From assembly GCA_947084935.1 (NCBI GenBank), contig CAMTUH010000001.1, forward strand, positions 256,509 through 320,508: DNA of 64,000 bases, written 5' to 3'. The position numbers and the translations under genes were made by a program. The notes beneath the pieces are model-generated. The model saw only the letters and a list, made by a program, of their open reading frames with translations. It did not search any database and was not told the origin of the DNA. The DNA is from CAMTUH01 sp947084935 (lineage in GTDB: Bacteria > Pseudomonadota > Gammaproteobacteria > Coxiellales > Coxiellaceae). Positions 33,848-42,176 of the stretch are shown one piece after another (position 1 is the first letter of the stretch; every line of letters begins with the position of its first letter).

Positions 33848-35649
33848 TAGGTTTTTCAAAAATTCTGTATTCATTTCTCAGTAAATCAGATCGATTCTTT
33901 TTTACGCTCCTATTTTTTTTAATAATAATCACAGCGGTGATTGAGCTAATGGGGGTTGGCTCGTTATTTCCATACATAAAAATGTTGGGTGATCCAAAAG
34001 TGATACATGAGAATCATTTTTTACGCGAAGTCTATGAATTCTTCCATTTTACCAGTGATAATCATTTTTTGATTTTTGTTGGTTCACTGATATTTGCGAT
34101 GATTTTAGTTAAGGGGCTGATTACTTGTTTTAATAATTATTACCAGGCTAGGTTTACTTATGGATTAAGTAATCGGTTATCGAGCTTTTTTCTTAGGAGT
34201 TATATCCAAATGCCGTACAGTGAGGCGATCAGTACCAATTCTGCGTTTTTATCTAAGCATTTGTTGGTCGATGTGGCGGGAGTTATTGGGGTTATATCCG
34301 CTATTTTGACATTATTAACGGATGTCACGGTATCGATCGCATTAATTGGTTTGATGATTTTGGCAGATCCTCAGCTGGTTCTTATGGTTGTTGGAACCTT
34401 GCTGACTTTATTGTGGCTGACGGTTAAACTGACAAAAAATAAAACCCACCACATTGCTAAAGAAACTGAGAAATCAAATCGGTATGTCTACAAAACAGCA
34501 GCTGAGGCATTTTGGGGTTTGAAAGACATAAAAATACACCACGTTGAGAATTATTTCACTCAGCGTTATCTAAAGTGGCAACATCAACTATCCGACCAGC
34601 AAATAACGCTCAGTGTAATATCGAACGTGCCCGTGGTGGCGATGAATGTGATGGGTTTTGGAATGTTGCTGATTGTGCTACTCTATTTAGTGGCGACGCG
34701 GGGCAATCTCATGGCTGTATTGCCGACAATTGGATTAATTGCGATTTGTGTTCAGCGGTTGCTTCCGTCGGCTAATCGATTTTCGGCGTCCATTGTGGCT
34801 ATACGTAAATATAAACCCTGCGTTGCTATTGTGCATCAAGCGACGCGCGTATTATTGGCGGCAGCTCGTCGAAGCGATCCTAAAAAACCTCAACTGCACG
34901 TCACTTTTAATCATTCTTTATCTCTCAACAATCTTTCTTACGCATATCCTGATGCTAAGCACGATACCCTTTCCAATATTACGTTAACGATTAAAAAGAA
35001 CACCACGTTGGGCATCGTCGGTGAATCGGGCGCGGGGAAGAGCACTTTAGTCAATGTGTTGCTGGGTTTGTTGCCTATTGAACGCGGGCAGATTATGTGT
35101 GACGACGCGGACATCACGCGGTATGAAAATTTGGCGCTGGCTAAGTTAGTCGGTTATGTGCCGCAGCAGACTTTTTTACTTGATGGGACCATCCAAGAGA
35201 ATATTGCTTTTGGTATTCCTGATAAAGCCATTGATACGAATGCCTTATCTAAAGCTATTCATGTAGCCCAGTTGGAAAAATTTATTGAAGAATTGCCAGA
35301 AGGGCTAAATACGCGAATCGGAGAGGCAGGGGTTAAACTTTCCGGTGGCCAAAGGCAGCGTCTGGGTATCGCGCGTGCGTTGTACAATGATCCCGAAATT
35401 CTCATTATGGATGAAGCAACCAATTCGTTGGATTCTGTAACTGAGAAAGAGTTTACGGAGTCTCTGCAACAATTGATGCAGCAAAAAACAATCATTATCA
35501 TTGCGCATCGTTTGTCTTCGGTTCGTATTTGCGAGAAGCTGATTCAGCTTGAGAAAGGTCAAATTGTTGCGGAAGGGAGCTACCACGAGCTTGCTAAGTC
35601 TTCCGATAAATTTCGTCGCGTTTATAATATTTCAGAAGTGGCGTGGTGA
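33844..35649 (+). CDS. One-piece ABC exporter, PglK/MsbA-type lipid-linked glycan flippase candidate
   Basis: 601 aa. Six membrane helices occupy about residues 15-300, followed by an ATPase domain: Walker A GESGAGKSTLV, Q-loop YVPQQTFLLD, signature LSGGQRQRLGIARAL, Walker B ILIMDEATNSLDS and switch IIIAHRL. Half-transporters of this type dimerise; PglK of Campylobacter flips a lipid-linked oligosaccharide. It is the only membrane transporter inside the glycan locus, so it is the likely route to the periplasm. ATGA overlap with the preceding gene. Confidence 0.88.
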   Translation: MIGFSKILYSFLSKSDRFFFTLLFFLIIITAVIELMGVGSLFPYIKMLGDPKVIHENHFLREVYEFFHFTSDNHFLIFVGSLIFAMILVKGLITCFNNYYQARFTYGLSNRLSSFFLRSYIQMPYSEAISTNSAFLSKHLLVDVAGVIGVISAILTLLTDVTVSIALIGLMILADPQLVLMVVGTLLTLLWLTVKLTKNKTHHIAKETEKSNRYVYKTAAEAFWGLKDIKIHHVENYFTQRYLKWQHQLSDQQITLSVISNVPVVAMNVMGFGMLLIVLLYLVATRGNLMAVLPTIGLIAICVQRLLPSANRFSASIVAIRKYKPCVAIVHQATRVLLAAARRSDPKKPQLHVTFNHSLSLNNLSYAYPDAKHDTLSNITLTIKKNTTLGIVGESGAGKSTLVNVLLGLLPIERGQIMCDDADITRYENLALAKLVGYVPQQTFLLDGTIQENIAFGIPDKAIDTNALSKAIHVAQLEKFIEELPEGLNTRIGEAGVKLSGGQRQRLGIARALYNDPEILIMDEATNSLDSVTEKEFTESLQQLMQQKTIIIIAHRLSSVRICEKLIQLEKGQIVAEGSYHELAKSSDKFRRVYNISEVAW

Positions 35650-35671
35650 AATTAATTGCAAACTGTAGCCC

Positions 35672-35908
35672 AATGGCACTACTTTAAGAAAAAGCAGATT
35701 CTGTCGTCCTCCCGCGCAGGCGGTCTACTGAAGTTGAAAATGGCGCTGAAATATCACCGCCAAGACGGGGGGATCCAAATTGAAGATTTCGAGAGGAATT
35801 GCTTATCAGAAATTCCTACGAAACTTGAATTCCCTTCCCTGGGTTTGGATCCCCACCATCCCTGGCGAGGAGGACGAAGTTATGCAGGTTGCTTAAAGTA
35901 GTGCCATT
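35672..35908. repeat. Nested hairpin element C6 with 17-bp perfect outer arms
   Basis: Outer arms at 35672-35688 and 35892-35908 are perfect inverted repeats (AATGGCACTACTTTAAG). Inside are GTCGTCCTC against GAGGAGGACGA and GGGGATCC-type segments, and an approximately 80-bp core shared with 39529-39603. It occupies most of the 301-bp gap 35650-35950, in which I see no gene. Confidence 0.85.
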
Positions 35909-35913
35909 CAACT

Positions 35914-35944
35914 GTAGCCTCGGTGAGCTTTGCGAACCGAGGAA
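35914..35944. repeat. Family B repeat (GTAGCCTCGGTGAGC...)
   Basis: GTAGCCTCGGTGAGCTTTGC plus GAACCGAGGAA, with CCTCGGT pairing to ACCGAGG. Copies are at 51830-51860, 58822-58852 and, inverted, 58866-58894. The GAGGA at its right end (35939-35943) lies 7 nt before ATG 35951 and can act as Shine-Dalgarno for that gene. Confidence 0.85.
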
Positions 35945-35950
35945 CTTCTA

Positions 35951-37537
35951 ATGAAAGTGAATCCAATGCCAACAATTAAGTTCTCATTTTCCTATCCATG
36001 GAAGTCCGTGAAGATGGGTAATACCACTGTGTATTATGCCGGCATTATTGACCAGCTTTCGGATTTTGCTGAGATAACGCAGGCAGGGATGAGCGAAAGA
36101 TTAACCGCATTACTGCTGAAGCAAAAACATCCTTTTTCGGTTATTGTTCATGCGCCGAATTATATTTTCGCCTCGGTAGATCGCTTGCGCAGTTATCCAA
36201 TTTATTATTCCGATGGCTTTGTGTCGAATTGTTCAGAGCTTATTAAAGAGCAATCAACTTCTAAGAAACTGAACGAGCAAGGATTGTTGGAGTTCGCTCT
36301 GTCCGGTTATGTTTACGGTAAGGATACGCTGTATGAAGGGCTCTACCAGCTTCAAGCCGGTGAAAGTTTATTGTGGCAAAACGGAAAATATGAAACGCAT
36401 CGTTACTATCGTTACGTGCCGAGACCGAAGTACGATTTAAATCGAAAGGAATGCGTGAATCAGCACGCTGAAATTATTGATACCGTCATGAAGCGGGTGG
36501 TCAATACGGCCGCGGGTGATCCCATTTGGGTTCCACTGAGCGGAGGGCTTGATTCGCGACTGGTTCTCGCTAAATTGGTGGAATTACAATACCCGAATGT
36601 GAAAGCTTTCAGTTTTGGAAGGCCGGGAAATCAAGAAGCAAAGATCGCAAAGCGTGTAGCAAAGACACTCGGCGTTCCCTGGCTTTTTATTCCTCCTGAA
36701 AAATCCCATTTGGCGAGTGAACACTATCGGGCGGACCGTCAAGCGTATTCGCGCCGTGCGCACGACAGCTGTGTCGTCCCCAGTTATTTGGGGTTTGATG
36801 CGTTCCACCGCTTAGTCACTGAAAAAATGATTGAGCCCAATGCCATTGTTGTTAACGGTCAAAGCGGTGATTATTTAGTAGGGGGGCATATTCCCGTATC
36901 ACTGTTTGAGAATCCCTCAAAGGAAAACTTATTGGCTTCACTGTGCGATAAGCACTGTTCGTTGTGGCTGCATTTGAAGACCGAAGAAAATTTGGAAAAA
37001 ATCACGGCTAAAATCGTGTCACAATTTCCAGCTGTTTCTGAAGAGCAGACGGTGCGCGATCAGTTATGTTCCCAGTATGAGAGCTGGGAGTGGCAAGAGC
37101 GCCAATGTAAAATGGTCGTTGGTGGGCACCAGATGTTTGATTATTTCAAGCTACGCTGGATGATGCCACTGTGGGACCCAGACTTAATGGATTTTTGGGA
37201 AAGCATGCCTTTTGATTGGAAGCTGAAACAAGATCTGTATTTGGAGTATTTAAAAAACTATAACTTTTGTGACGTGTTTTCAATAAATCGAGCACGAAAC
37301 CATCCTTGGCGATTCCGTCATCAGTGGGTAGTTTTAATGGCTAAGATAATCGAGATTATTTCTGATAAAAAAATAAAAAAGAAGTTTTATCGGTATATGT
37401 ATTATTACGGCAATGATCATCATCACTACGCCGCCTTTGGACGAAAGTTTTATAAAAAACACTATAAAGACGCGCGGAGTGTTGTTTCATTCTTTGTGAA
37501 GCAATTTCTCAACGATATGGGTATTAATCTTGTCTGA
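35951..37537 (+). CDS. Asparagine synthase-like protein lacking the glutaminase Cys
   Basis: 528 aa from ATG 35951. The C-terminal ATP-pyrophosphatase domain is intact around VPLSGGLDSRLVLAKL and NGQSGDYLVGGH. The N-terminal region keeps glutaminase-like elements (YPIYYSDG, YVYGKDTLYEGLYQLQAGE) but the initiator region MKVNPMPTIKF has no Cys2, so glutamine cannot be hydrolysed in the usual way. It may use free ammonia or another amine to form an amide or amidate-type bond on a glycan carboxyl. Reduced-glutaminase members are common in sugar loci. The Shine-Dalgarno comes from a family B repeat. Confidence 0.82.
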   Translation: MKVNPMPTIKFSFSYPWKSVKMGNTTVYYAGIIDQLSDFAEITQAGMSERLTALLLKQKHPFSVIVHAPNYIFASVDRLRSYPIYYSDGFVSNCSELIKEQSTSKKLNEQGLLEFALSGYVYGKDTLYEGLYQLQAGESLLWQNGKYETHRYYRYVPRPKYDLNRKECVNQHAEIIDTVMKRVVNTAAGDPIWVPLSGGLDSRLVLAKLVELQYPNVKAFSFGRPGNQEAKIAKRVAKTLGVPWLFIPPEKSHLASEHYRADRQAYSRRAHDSCVVPSYLGFDAFHRLVTEKMIEPNAIVVNGQSGDYLVGGHIPVSLFENPSKENLLASLCDKHCSLWLHLKTEENLEKITAKIVSQFPAVSEEQTVRDQLCSQYESWEWQERQCKMVVGGHQMFDYFKLRWMMPLWDPDLMDFWESMPFDWKLKQDLYLEYLKNYNFCDVFSINRARNHPWRFRHQWVVLMAKIIEIISDKKIKKKFYRYMYYYGNDHHHYAAFGRKFYKKHYKDARSVVSFFVKQFLNDMGINLV

Positions 37538-38360
37538 CAATATTTCCGATCTCAGTATTTGTATTGTTTCCTGCGATCATTATGCCGATGCCTGGGAACC
37601 GTTTTTTCAGAATTTCTTTCAGAATTGGCCCGATTGTCCTTATCCTATTTACTTACAGACTAATTTGCTCAAGCTCAGCTTTAAAAATGTTTCCATCGTG
37701 ACGGTAGGCGACGATGTGGATTGGTCGTCCAATTTAAAGAAAGCCCTCAATCAGGTGCCTTCTGAAAAGCTATTATTATTGCTCGAAGATTTTTGGATTT
37801 GGCAGCCGGTGGATACTCTGGCGATCAATGAATTTCCATTGCTGATGGATAGGCTGAAAGCCAGCTATTTGCGCTTGGTACCAAAGCCACCTCCCGATGA
37901 AGCAATCGATGGGCATCCGCATATTGGCAAAATTCGAAAGGGTTCAAATTATCGCGTTTCGTTTCAGGCGAGTATTTGGAGGCGAGACGTATTACAGCAG
38001 CTGTTAACAGCGGGTGAAAGTGCGTGGGAAGCTGAAATGAACGCGTCGATTCGCAGTTGCAGCTTGGACGGTGAATTTTTATCGGTTAGCAAAATGCCCA
38101 AGGAAAAATGGCCTATTCGTTATCTGAATGCCATTATTAAACGAAAGTGGACCCCAGAAGCGGTAGCGGCAGCACGTCACCGCAACATTACTCTCGATTT
38201 GCAAAAACGCAAAGTGTGCAATTGGTATGATCAATGGAGAAGGAAAAAACATTTTAGAAATTCAGCGAGTTTTATTGCTTCTTTTTCTAAAAAAATGTTG
38301 GGTGATCGTATTTACGAAAAATTGAAAAGCAACCCTCTTATACGGAAAATCATTTATTGA
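37530..38360 (+). CDS. Unassigned GT-A-like glycosyltransferase candidate
   Basis: 276 aa with a TTG start at 37530, overlapping the previous stop by 8 bp. The N-terminus (LSICIVSCDHYADAWEPFFQNF) looks like a nucleotide-sugar Rossmann start and LLLLLEDFWIW resembles the acidic metal-binding motif of GT-A enzymes (EDF in place of DxD). FQASIWRRDVLQQLL is like the acceptor-side segment of such enzymes. The C-terminus is basic. No family name can be given; function as glycosyltransferase is inferred from context and these motifs. Confidence 0.65.
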   Translation: MSDNISDLSICIVSCDHYADAWEPFFQNFFQNWPDCPYPIYLQTNLLKLSFKNVSIVTVGDDVDWSSNLKKALNQVPSEKLLLLLEDFWIWQPVDTLAINEFPLLMDRLKASYLRLVPKPPPDEAIDGHPHIGKIRKGSNYRVSFQASIWRRDVLQQLLTAGESAWEAEMNASIRSCSLDGEFLSVSKMPKEKWPIRYLNAIIKRKWTPEAVAAARHRNITLDLQKRKVCNWYDQWRRKKHFRNSASFIASFSKKMLGDRIYEKLKSNPLIRKIIY

Positions 38361-38410
38361 TGTCTCTTGAGTTTTTTTCGAGTTCATATAGTATCTAGTT
38401 ATTAATAGTT

Positions 38411-38445
38411 CAAGCATTAATGATGCTTGACCCTTGAGGAGGAGG
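38411..38445 (+). promoter_or_regulatory. Short hairpin and strong Shine-Dalgarno before the second PhyH gene
   Basis: CAAGCAT (38411-38417) pairs with ATGCTTG (38423-38429), followed by GAGGAGGAGG at 38436-38445, five nt before ATG 38450. A separate translation or weak transcription signal is likely in this 89-bp gap, which otherwise breaks the overlapping-gene pattern. Confidence 0.55.
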
Positions 38446-38449
38446 TCAC

Positions 38450-39511
38450 ATGAAATTTTTAGAGTTATTTAAGTCGGATTTAAATATCTTTCAACGCATT
38501 GCTGGTGTTTGTCGCACGTTGAGGGAAGATGGTTGGGGACGTACGTTATTGCGCGTGAATCGCAAGTATCGTTTTATCACCTATCGTCAAATGCGAACGA
38601 TCATTAAATTTTTTAGAGTCATGGGGCATCCTTTGGATTATTCGAGACGCCGATTGATGGCAAAAAAAATTGCGCAACACTCGATATACAGAGACATGCT
38701 CCCGCAAAAAACCGGTTATCGGTTATTAACACCGGAAGAGATTCCATTTGCACAAAAGGCCATTGAGAATTGTCGAGAATTTTTGAATAAGAAGGCCGCT
38801 TTTTTGAAGGAAAATGAAAATAATGGAAAAGAAATATATCTTTATTTGTTGATAGAAAATCAGGGTCACAACATAACGATGAAAAAAGCAGATGTCTATA
38901 ATTTGCAACAGATACCGGGATTAACGGAGTTGGTGTTATCCCCCGCGTTACTTGAAACTGCAACTTGTTACTTGGGAGAAGTTCCGATCCTTGCTGGGGT
39001 GACTATCTATGCATCGCTACCGAACAGTACGTTGGGAGGGAGTCAATTATTTCATCTCGATAAAGGAGATTTTAGGCAGGTTAAATTTATATTCGCCATT
39101 GCGGATGTGACGGAAGAGAGCGGGCCGTTCACCTTCATTCCGGCGGATAAGGGAGCGATCGCTGAAAAAAAATTGGGAGAAACCTCATACGGTCGAGTGA
39201 GTGATGCGGATATTTACGGGATTGTCGGCGAAGATGCGGCAGTTCGGTGTATTGGTGATAGTGGTTCGGCGGTCATCGTTGATACGGGTCGTTGTTTCCA
39301 TTATGGAAGCCGTAATATTACTAAAACGCGATGTTTATTGCAGGTTCAATATCTGAGTAGATGCAGTATTGGCGAGCCTTTGTTCTATTTGTCTCAGGGA
39401 CGAATTGAAAAATTGAATAATCTGACGAAACTCCAGAAAATGGCGTTATCACATATTAACGTAATCACGGAGCGACCTACTGTTCTTTCCGAAGAATGTA
39501 GGTTGGGCTGA
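38450..39511 (+). CDS. Second PhyH-type Fe(II)/2-oxoglutarate dioxygenase candidate
   Basis: 353 aa. An HxD iron motif is in LFHLDKGDFRQ, GPFTFIPADKG follows, the distal His is in DTGRCFHYGSRN and the 2-oxoglutarate Arg in KTRCLLQVQY, in the spacing of PhyH-like enzymes. The N-terminal 130 residues are an unassigned basic helical region. It is unrelated in detail to the protein at 12020, so the locus has two distinct oxygenases. The stop TGA (39509-39511) and the last three residues lie inside a palindromic repeat starting at 39498. Confidence 0.75.
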   Translation: MKFLELFKSDLNIFQRIAGVCRTLREDGWGRTLLRVNRKYRFITYRQMRTIIKFFRVMGHPLDYSRRRLMAKKIAQHSIYRDMLPQKTGYRLLTPEEIPFAQKAIENCREFLNKKAAFLKENENNGKEIYLYLLIENQGHNITMKKADVYNLQQIPGLTELVLSPALLETATCYLGEVPILAGVTIYASLPNSTLGGSQLFHLDKGDFRQVKFIFAIADVTEESGPFTFIPADKGAIAEKKLGETSYGRVSDADIYGIVGEDAAVRCIGDSGSAVIVDTGRCFHYGSRNITKTRCLLQVQYLSRCSIGEPLFYLSQGRIEKLNNLTKLQKMALSHINVITERPTVLSEECRLG

Positions 39512-39603
39512 GCGCAGCGAAGCCCAACAGCTCAGCTGTTCCTACGAAATTTGAATTTCCTTCCATGGGTTTGGATCCCCACCATCCCTGGTGAGGACGA
39601 CGA
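39498..39603. repeat. Palindromic repeat capping the PhyH gene, with CCCCACCATCCC core
   Basis: GTAGGTTGGGCT pairs with AGCCCAAC across GAGCGCAGCGA. It is followed by CAGCTCAGCTG and a block (TTCCTACGAAA...GGTTTGGATCCCCACC) shared with 35810-35877. It fills the 102-bp gap before the next glycosyltransferase and overlaps the upstream stop codon. Confidence 0.85.
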
Positions 39604-39613
39604 TTTGTAGATC

Positions 39614-40816
39614 ATGACTAAAAAACGAAAGCATACTATTTTATACATCGAATCGGGAAGCTCTGGAAAAGGCGGATCCTACGTCAGCTTACTCCAACTG
39701 CTGACGGTGTTTTCGAACAACTACGAACTTCACGTGCTTCTTTGGAACGATTCTCCCTTTATAATGCAATACCAGGAACTGGGTGCACACGTAGTAAAGA
39801 TAGACAATCCAATATACACAGTAAAAAAAAGCAGGCTCAAGAAACTATACAACGCAGCAACCGCCTTATTTTCCCGAACGGCACCCCGGATGTTAATTGG
39901 GTGCGAATTACTTCTGCAGTATTCGTGTTATCGAAAAGTGCTGAGTTACGTGAAGAAAAATTCGATTACCTTGATTCATTTGAATAACCAACCGATACGA
40001 AATTTCATCGGTTTTTGGCTGGCGAAAACGTTGAACCTTCCCGTGGTATCGCATTTGCGAACACTCAACGGTTACGGCATGACGCCCGCGCATATTAATT
40101 TTTTAAAACGACTGCGCTGCCGAATGGTAGCACCCTCCCATTCGGCCTCGGATTACTGGCAAAAAGCTGGGGTTCCGCTGGAGTGGATATCGGTGTTACC
40201 CAATCCTTATTATGAGGAGCCGGGATTCCGACCTCTCCTGAATGATGTGCCGGCGACAAGACCAACGGGCTATTCATTGGTGTGCATCAGCCGATTGGAA
40301 GAGGGGAAGGGTTTATTTTTTTTAATTGCAGCGTTCAGAGAATTACTGAAGAGTGACTCTCAATTTACGCTAACTCTGATTGGCGACGGTATTTTACGCG
40401 AAAAATTGCAGCAAGAGGTCGAACGGTATCAACTCAACAATCACGTATCGTTTTTGGGTTATGTGCACGACGCAAAGCGTTTGTTGCCACATTACAATCT
40501 TTTAATTTTTGTTTCGGAAAGAGAAGGCTTTGGTCGGGTTGCTGTAGAGGGCATGGCTGCGGGGATACCCGTGGTTGCTTCTAAAGTGAGTGGTATTGTT
40601 GACGTCGTACAGGATCAGTATAACGGTTTGCTGGTTGATTACGGCGATATTCCACAATTGACTTCAGCGGTCCTGTCGCTGCAGCGTGATCCTGCCTTAC
40701 GTGAGAAATTGATTGAAAATGGCCGTCGAACAGTAAACGATCGTTATGGGCTCAGCGCGTTTCGCACAAAAATGGAAACCGTTTACGAATCTTTTTTTGC
40801 AGGCAATTCAGCATGA
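39614..40816 (+). CDS. Glycosyltransferase, GT4-like (GT-B fold)
   Basis: 400 aa. N-terminal ILYIESGSSGKGGSYVSLLQLL is the acceptor-domain glycine loop; the donor domain contains LVCISRLEEGKGLFFLI and the E-x7-E motif in SEREGFGRVAVEGMAAGIPVV. It should add a sugar during glycan assembly. The Shine-Dalgarno is not obvious: the preceding 100 bp are repeat. It overlaps the P-loop gene by 4 bp. Substrates are unknown. Confidence 0.88.
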   Translation: MTKKRKHTILYIESGSSGKGGSYVSLLQLLTVFSNNYELHVLLWNDSPFIMQYQELGAHVVKIDNPIYTVKKSRLKKLYNAATALFSRTAPRMLIGCELLLQYSCYRKVLSYVKKNSITLIHLNNQPIRNFIGFWLAKTLNLPVVSHLRTLNGYGMTPAHINFLKRLRCRMVAPSHSASDYWQKAGVPLEWISVLPNPYYEEPGFRPLLNDVPATRPTGYSLVCISRLEEGKGLFFLIAAFRELLKSDSQFTLTLIGDGILREKLQQEVERYQLNNHVSFLGYVHDAKRLLPHYNLLIFVSEREGFGRVAVEGMAAGIPVVASKVSGIVDVVQDQYNGLLVDYGDIPQLTSAVLSLQRDPALREKLIENGRRTVNDRYGLSAFRTKMETVYESFFAGNSA

Positions 40817-41460
40817 AGCGGGTTGAATTTTTTGGCTTATCGGGAGCGGGGAAAACGACGCTGGCGGAATACCTTCGCCAAAACCGAGGCGAGTACCTCT
40901 GGTGTGAATCAAAACCCAATAAATGGCGGTTTCGTTACGAAGGGGTTAAATTTTTGTTGAAATTATCGTGGAATGCACCGCGATTATTTTTCAGATCCTT
41001 TTATGACAAGGAACTGAATGCGCTTATCAAGAAACTATCTTATCGACTGGGCTGCGTGAATTACCGTAAAAATTTTACGGGCGTGCTTATTTTTCATGAT
41101 AATGGTATTTACCAACCTTTCATTGATTATATTATCAGTCACGGTATCGATTGCACCCAGTATATAAAACCTCTGTTGCCACTGTTGCCGGTGCCAGGGC
41201 TTATGATTTACGTCGATTTATCACCGGAAGCCGCTCAACAAAGATTTTGCCAGCGGGAGCGCATTAACGATATTGATCTTAAAGACATGAAAATTCGTTA
41301 CAATCGTTCGGTGATGATTTGTCACATACTCCGCGACTACTTTGGACAGAAAAACATTGATGTGGTCAAGCACGATGGCGCTGAAATGCCTACCGATCAG
41401 TCCGTCAAAGAGATCTGTGGAAAAATTTCCTCATTAATTCAGGCGGGAAAGGTCGCATGA
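40813..41460 (+). CDS. P-loop kinase-like protein
   Basis: 215 aa. Walker A is FFGLSGAGKTTLAEYL near the N-terminus; a LMIYVDLSPEAAQQRFCQRER segment resembles the lid region of thymidylate/nucleotide or sugar kinases. Such P-loop proteins occur in glycan loci and may phosphorylate a sugar, lipid or nucleotide, but the substrate is not known. ATGA overlaps link it to the glycosyltransferase before and the methyltransferase after. Confidence 0.75.
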   Translation: MKRVEFFGLSGAGKTTLAEYLRQNRGEYLWCESKPNKWRFRYEGVKFLLKLSWNAPRLFFRSFYDKELNALIKKLSYRLGCVNYRKNFTGVLIFHDNGIYQPFIDYIISHGIDCTQYIKPLLPLLPVPGLMIYVDLSPEAAQQRFCQRERINDIDLKDMKIRYNRSVMICHILRDYFGQKNIDVVKHDGAEMPTDQSVKEICGKISSLIQAGKVA

Positions 41461-42176
41461 TAATAACGAAATATATTCGAAACGGGATGAATGCTTTTTT
41501 GCACCATCTGTCGGTCGCATTTTTGTGGCTTCGTTTAAAAATTCAGAAATTATTGGGTCTGGTTTCTGTGTATCAGAGCGATCCTTTTCGGGTGAAAAAT
41601 TCCGATGATCCGCGCGTTCGCGTTTGTGAGGAGCGTTATCGCGCTTTTTCAGCCTATTTGCCGAAAGATCAAGCTCTATCCGTCATTGACGTGGGTTGTA
41701 ACCAAGGATATTTTTTATTTCGAATGGCTCCGTACGCCAGCATTGGAATCGGTATCGAAAAAGCATACAACGAAGTCATGTACGCGCGCGCTTTAGCGGG
41801 GACTCGGCGAATCAATAATCTGGTGTTTATGAGCTATAGCGTAACTCCCGATAATATCCGTTCTTTTCCATCGATGGATGTTGTCATTTTCTTGTCCGTC
41901 TTTCACCATTGGGTCCGAGATTTCGGAGAAAATGAAGCAAAAGTGATGTTGAAAGAATTGGCTCAAAAATCCCGAAAATATTTTATCTTTGAAACGGGGC
42001 AGTATGAAGAAAAAGGGAAAAAGTGGACGGATGCGTTAGCTTTTATGGCTCCGGACAGTCATCAATGGATTGTCTGCTTTTTGCAGGAATGTGGCTTTCA
42101 GAATATTCACGACGTCGGTAAGTTTTCTACGACGGTAACCGACATTCCGCGTAAACTGTATGTGGCAGTGAAATGA
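41457..42176 (+). CDS. Class I SAM-dependent methyltransferase
   Basis: 239 aa. Motif I is SVIDVGCNQGYFLFRMA, with an acidic GIGIEKAYNE at the end of strand 2 and SMDVVIFLSVFHH as motif IV. It could methylate a sugar hydroxyl or carboxyl of the glycan. The N-terminus has a hydrophobic patch (FLHHLSVAFLWLRLKIQKLL) that may attach it to the membrane. Overlaps by 4 bp on both sides. Target unknown. Confidence 0.8.
   Translation: MIITKYIRNGMNAFLHHLSVAFLWLRLKIQKLLGLVSVYQSDPFRVKNSDDPRVRVCEERYRAFSAYLPKDQALSVIDVGCNQGYFLFRMAPYASIGIGIEKAYNEVMYARALAGTRRINNLVFMSYSVTPDNIRSFPSMDVVIFLSVFHHWVRDFGENEAKVMLKELAQKSRKYFIFETGQYEEKGKKWTDALAFMAPDSHQWIVCFLQECGFQNIHDVGKFSTTVTDIPRKLYVAVK

Noticed and set aside
38158..38170. 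GCGGTAGCGG as a second ops site
   Set aside because: It lies within a coding region and lacks the conserved TG at the end of ops.
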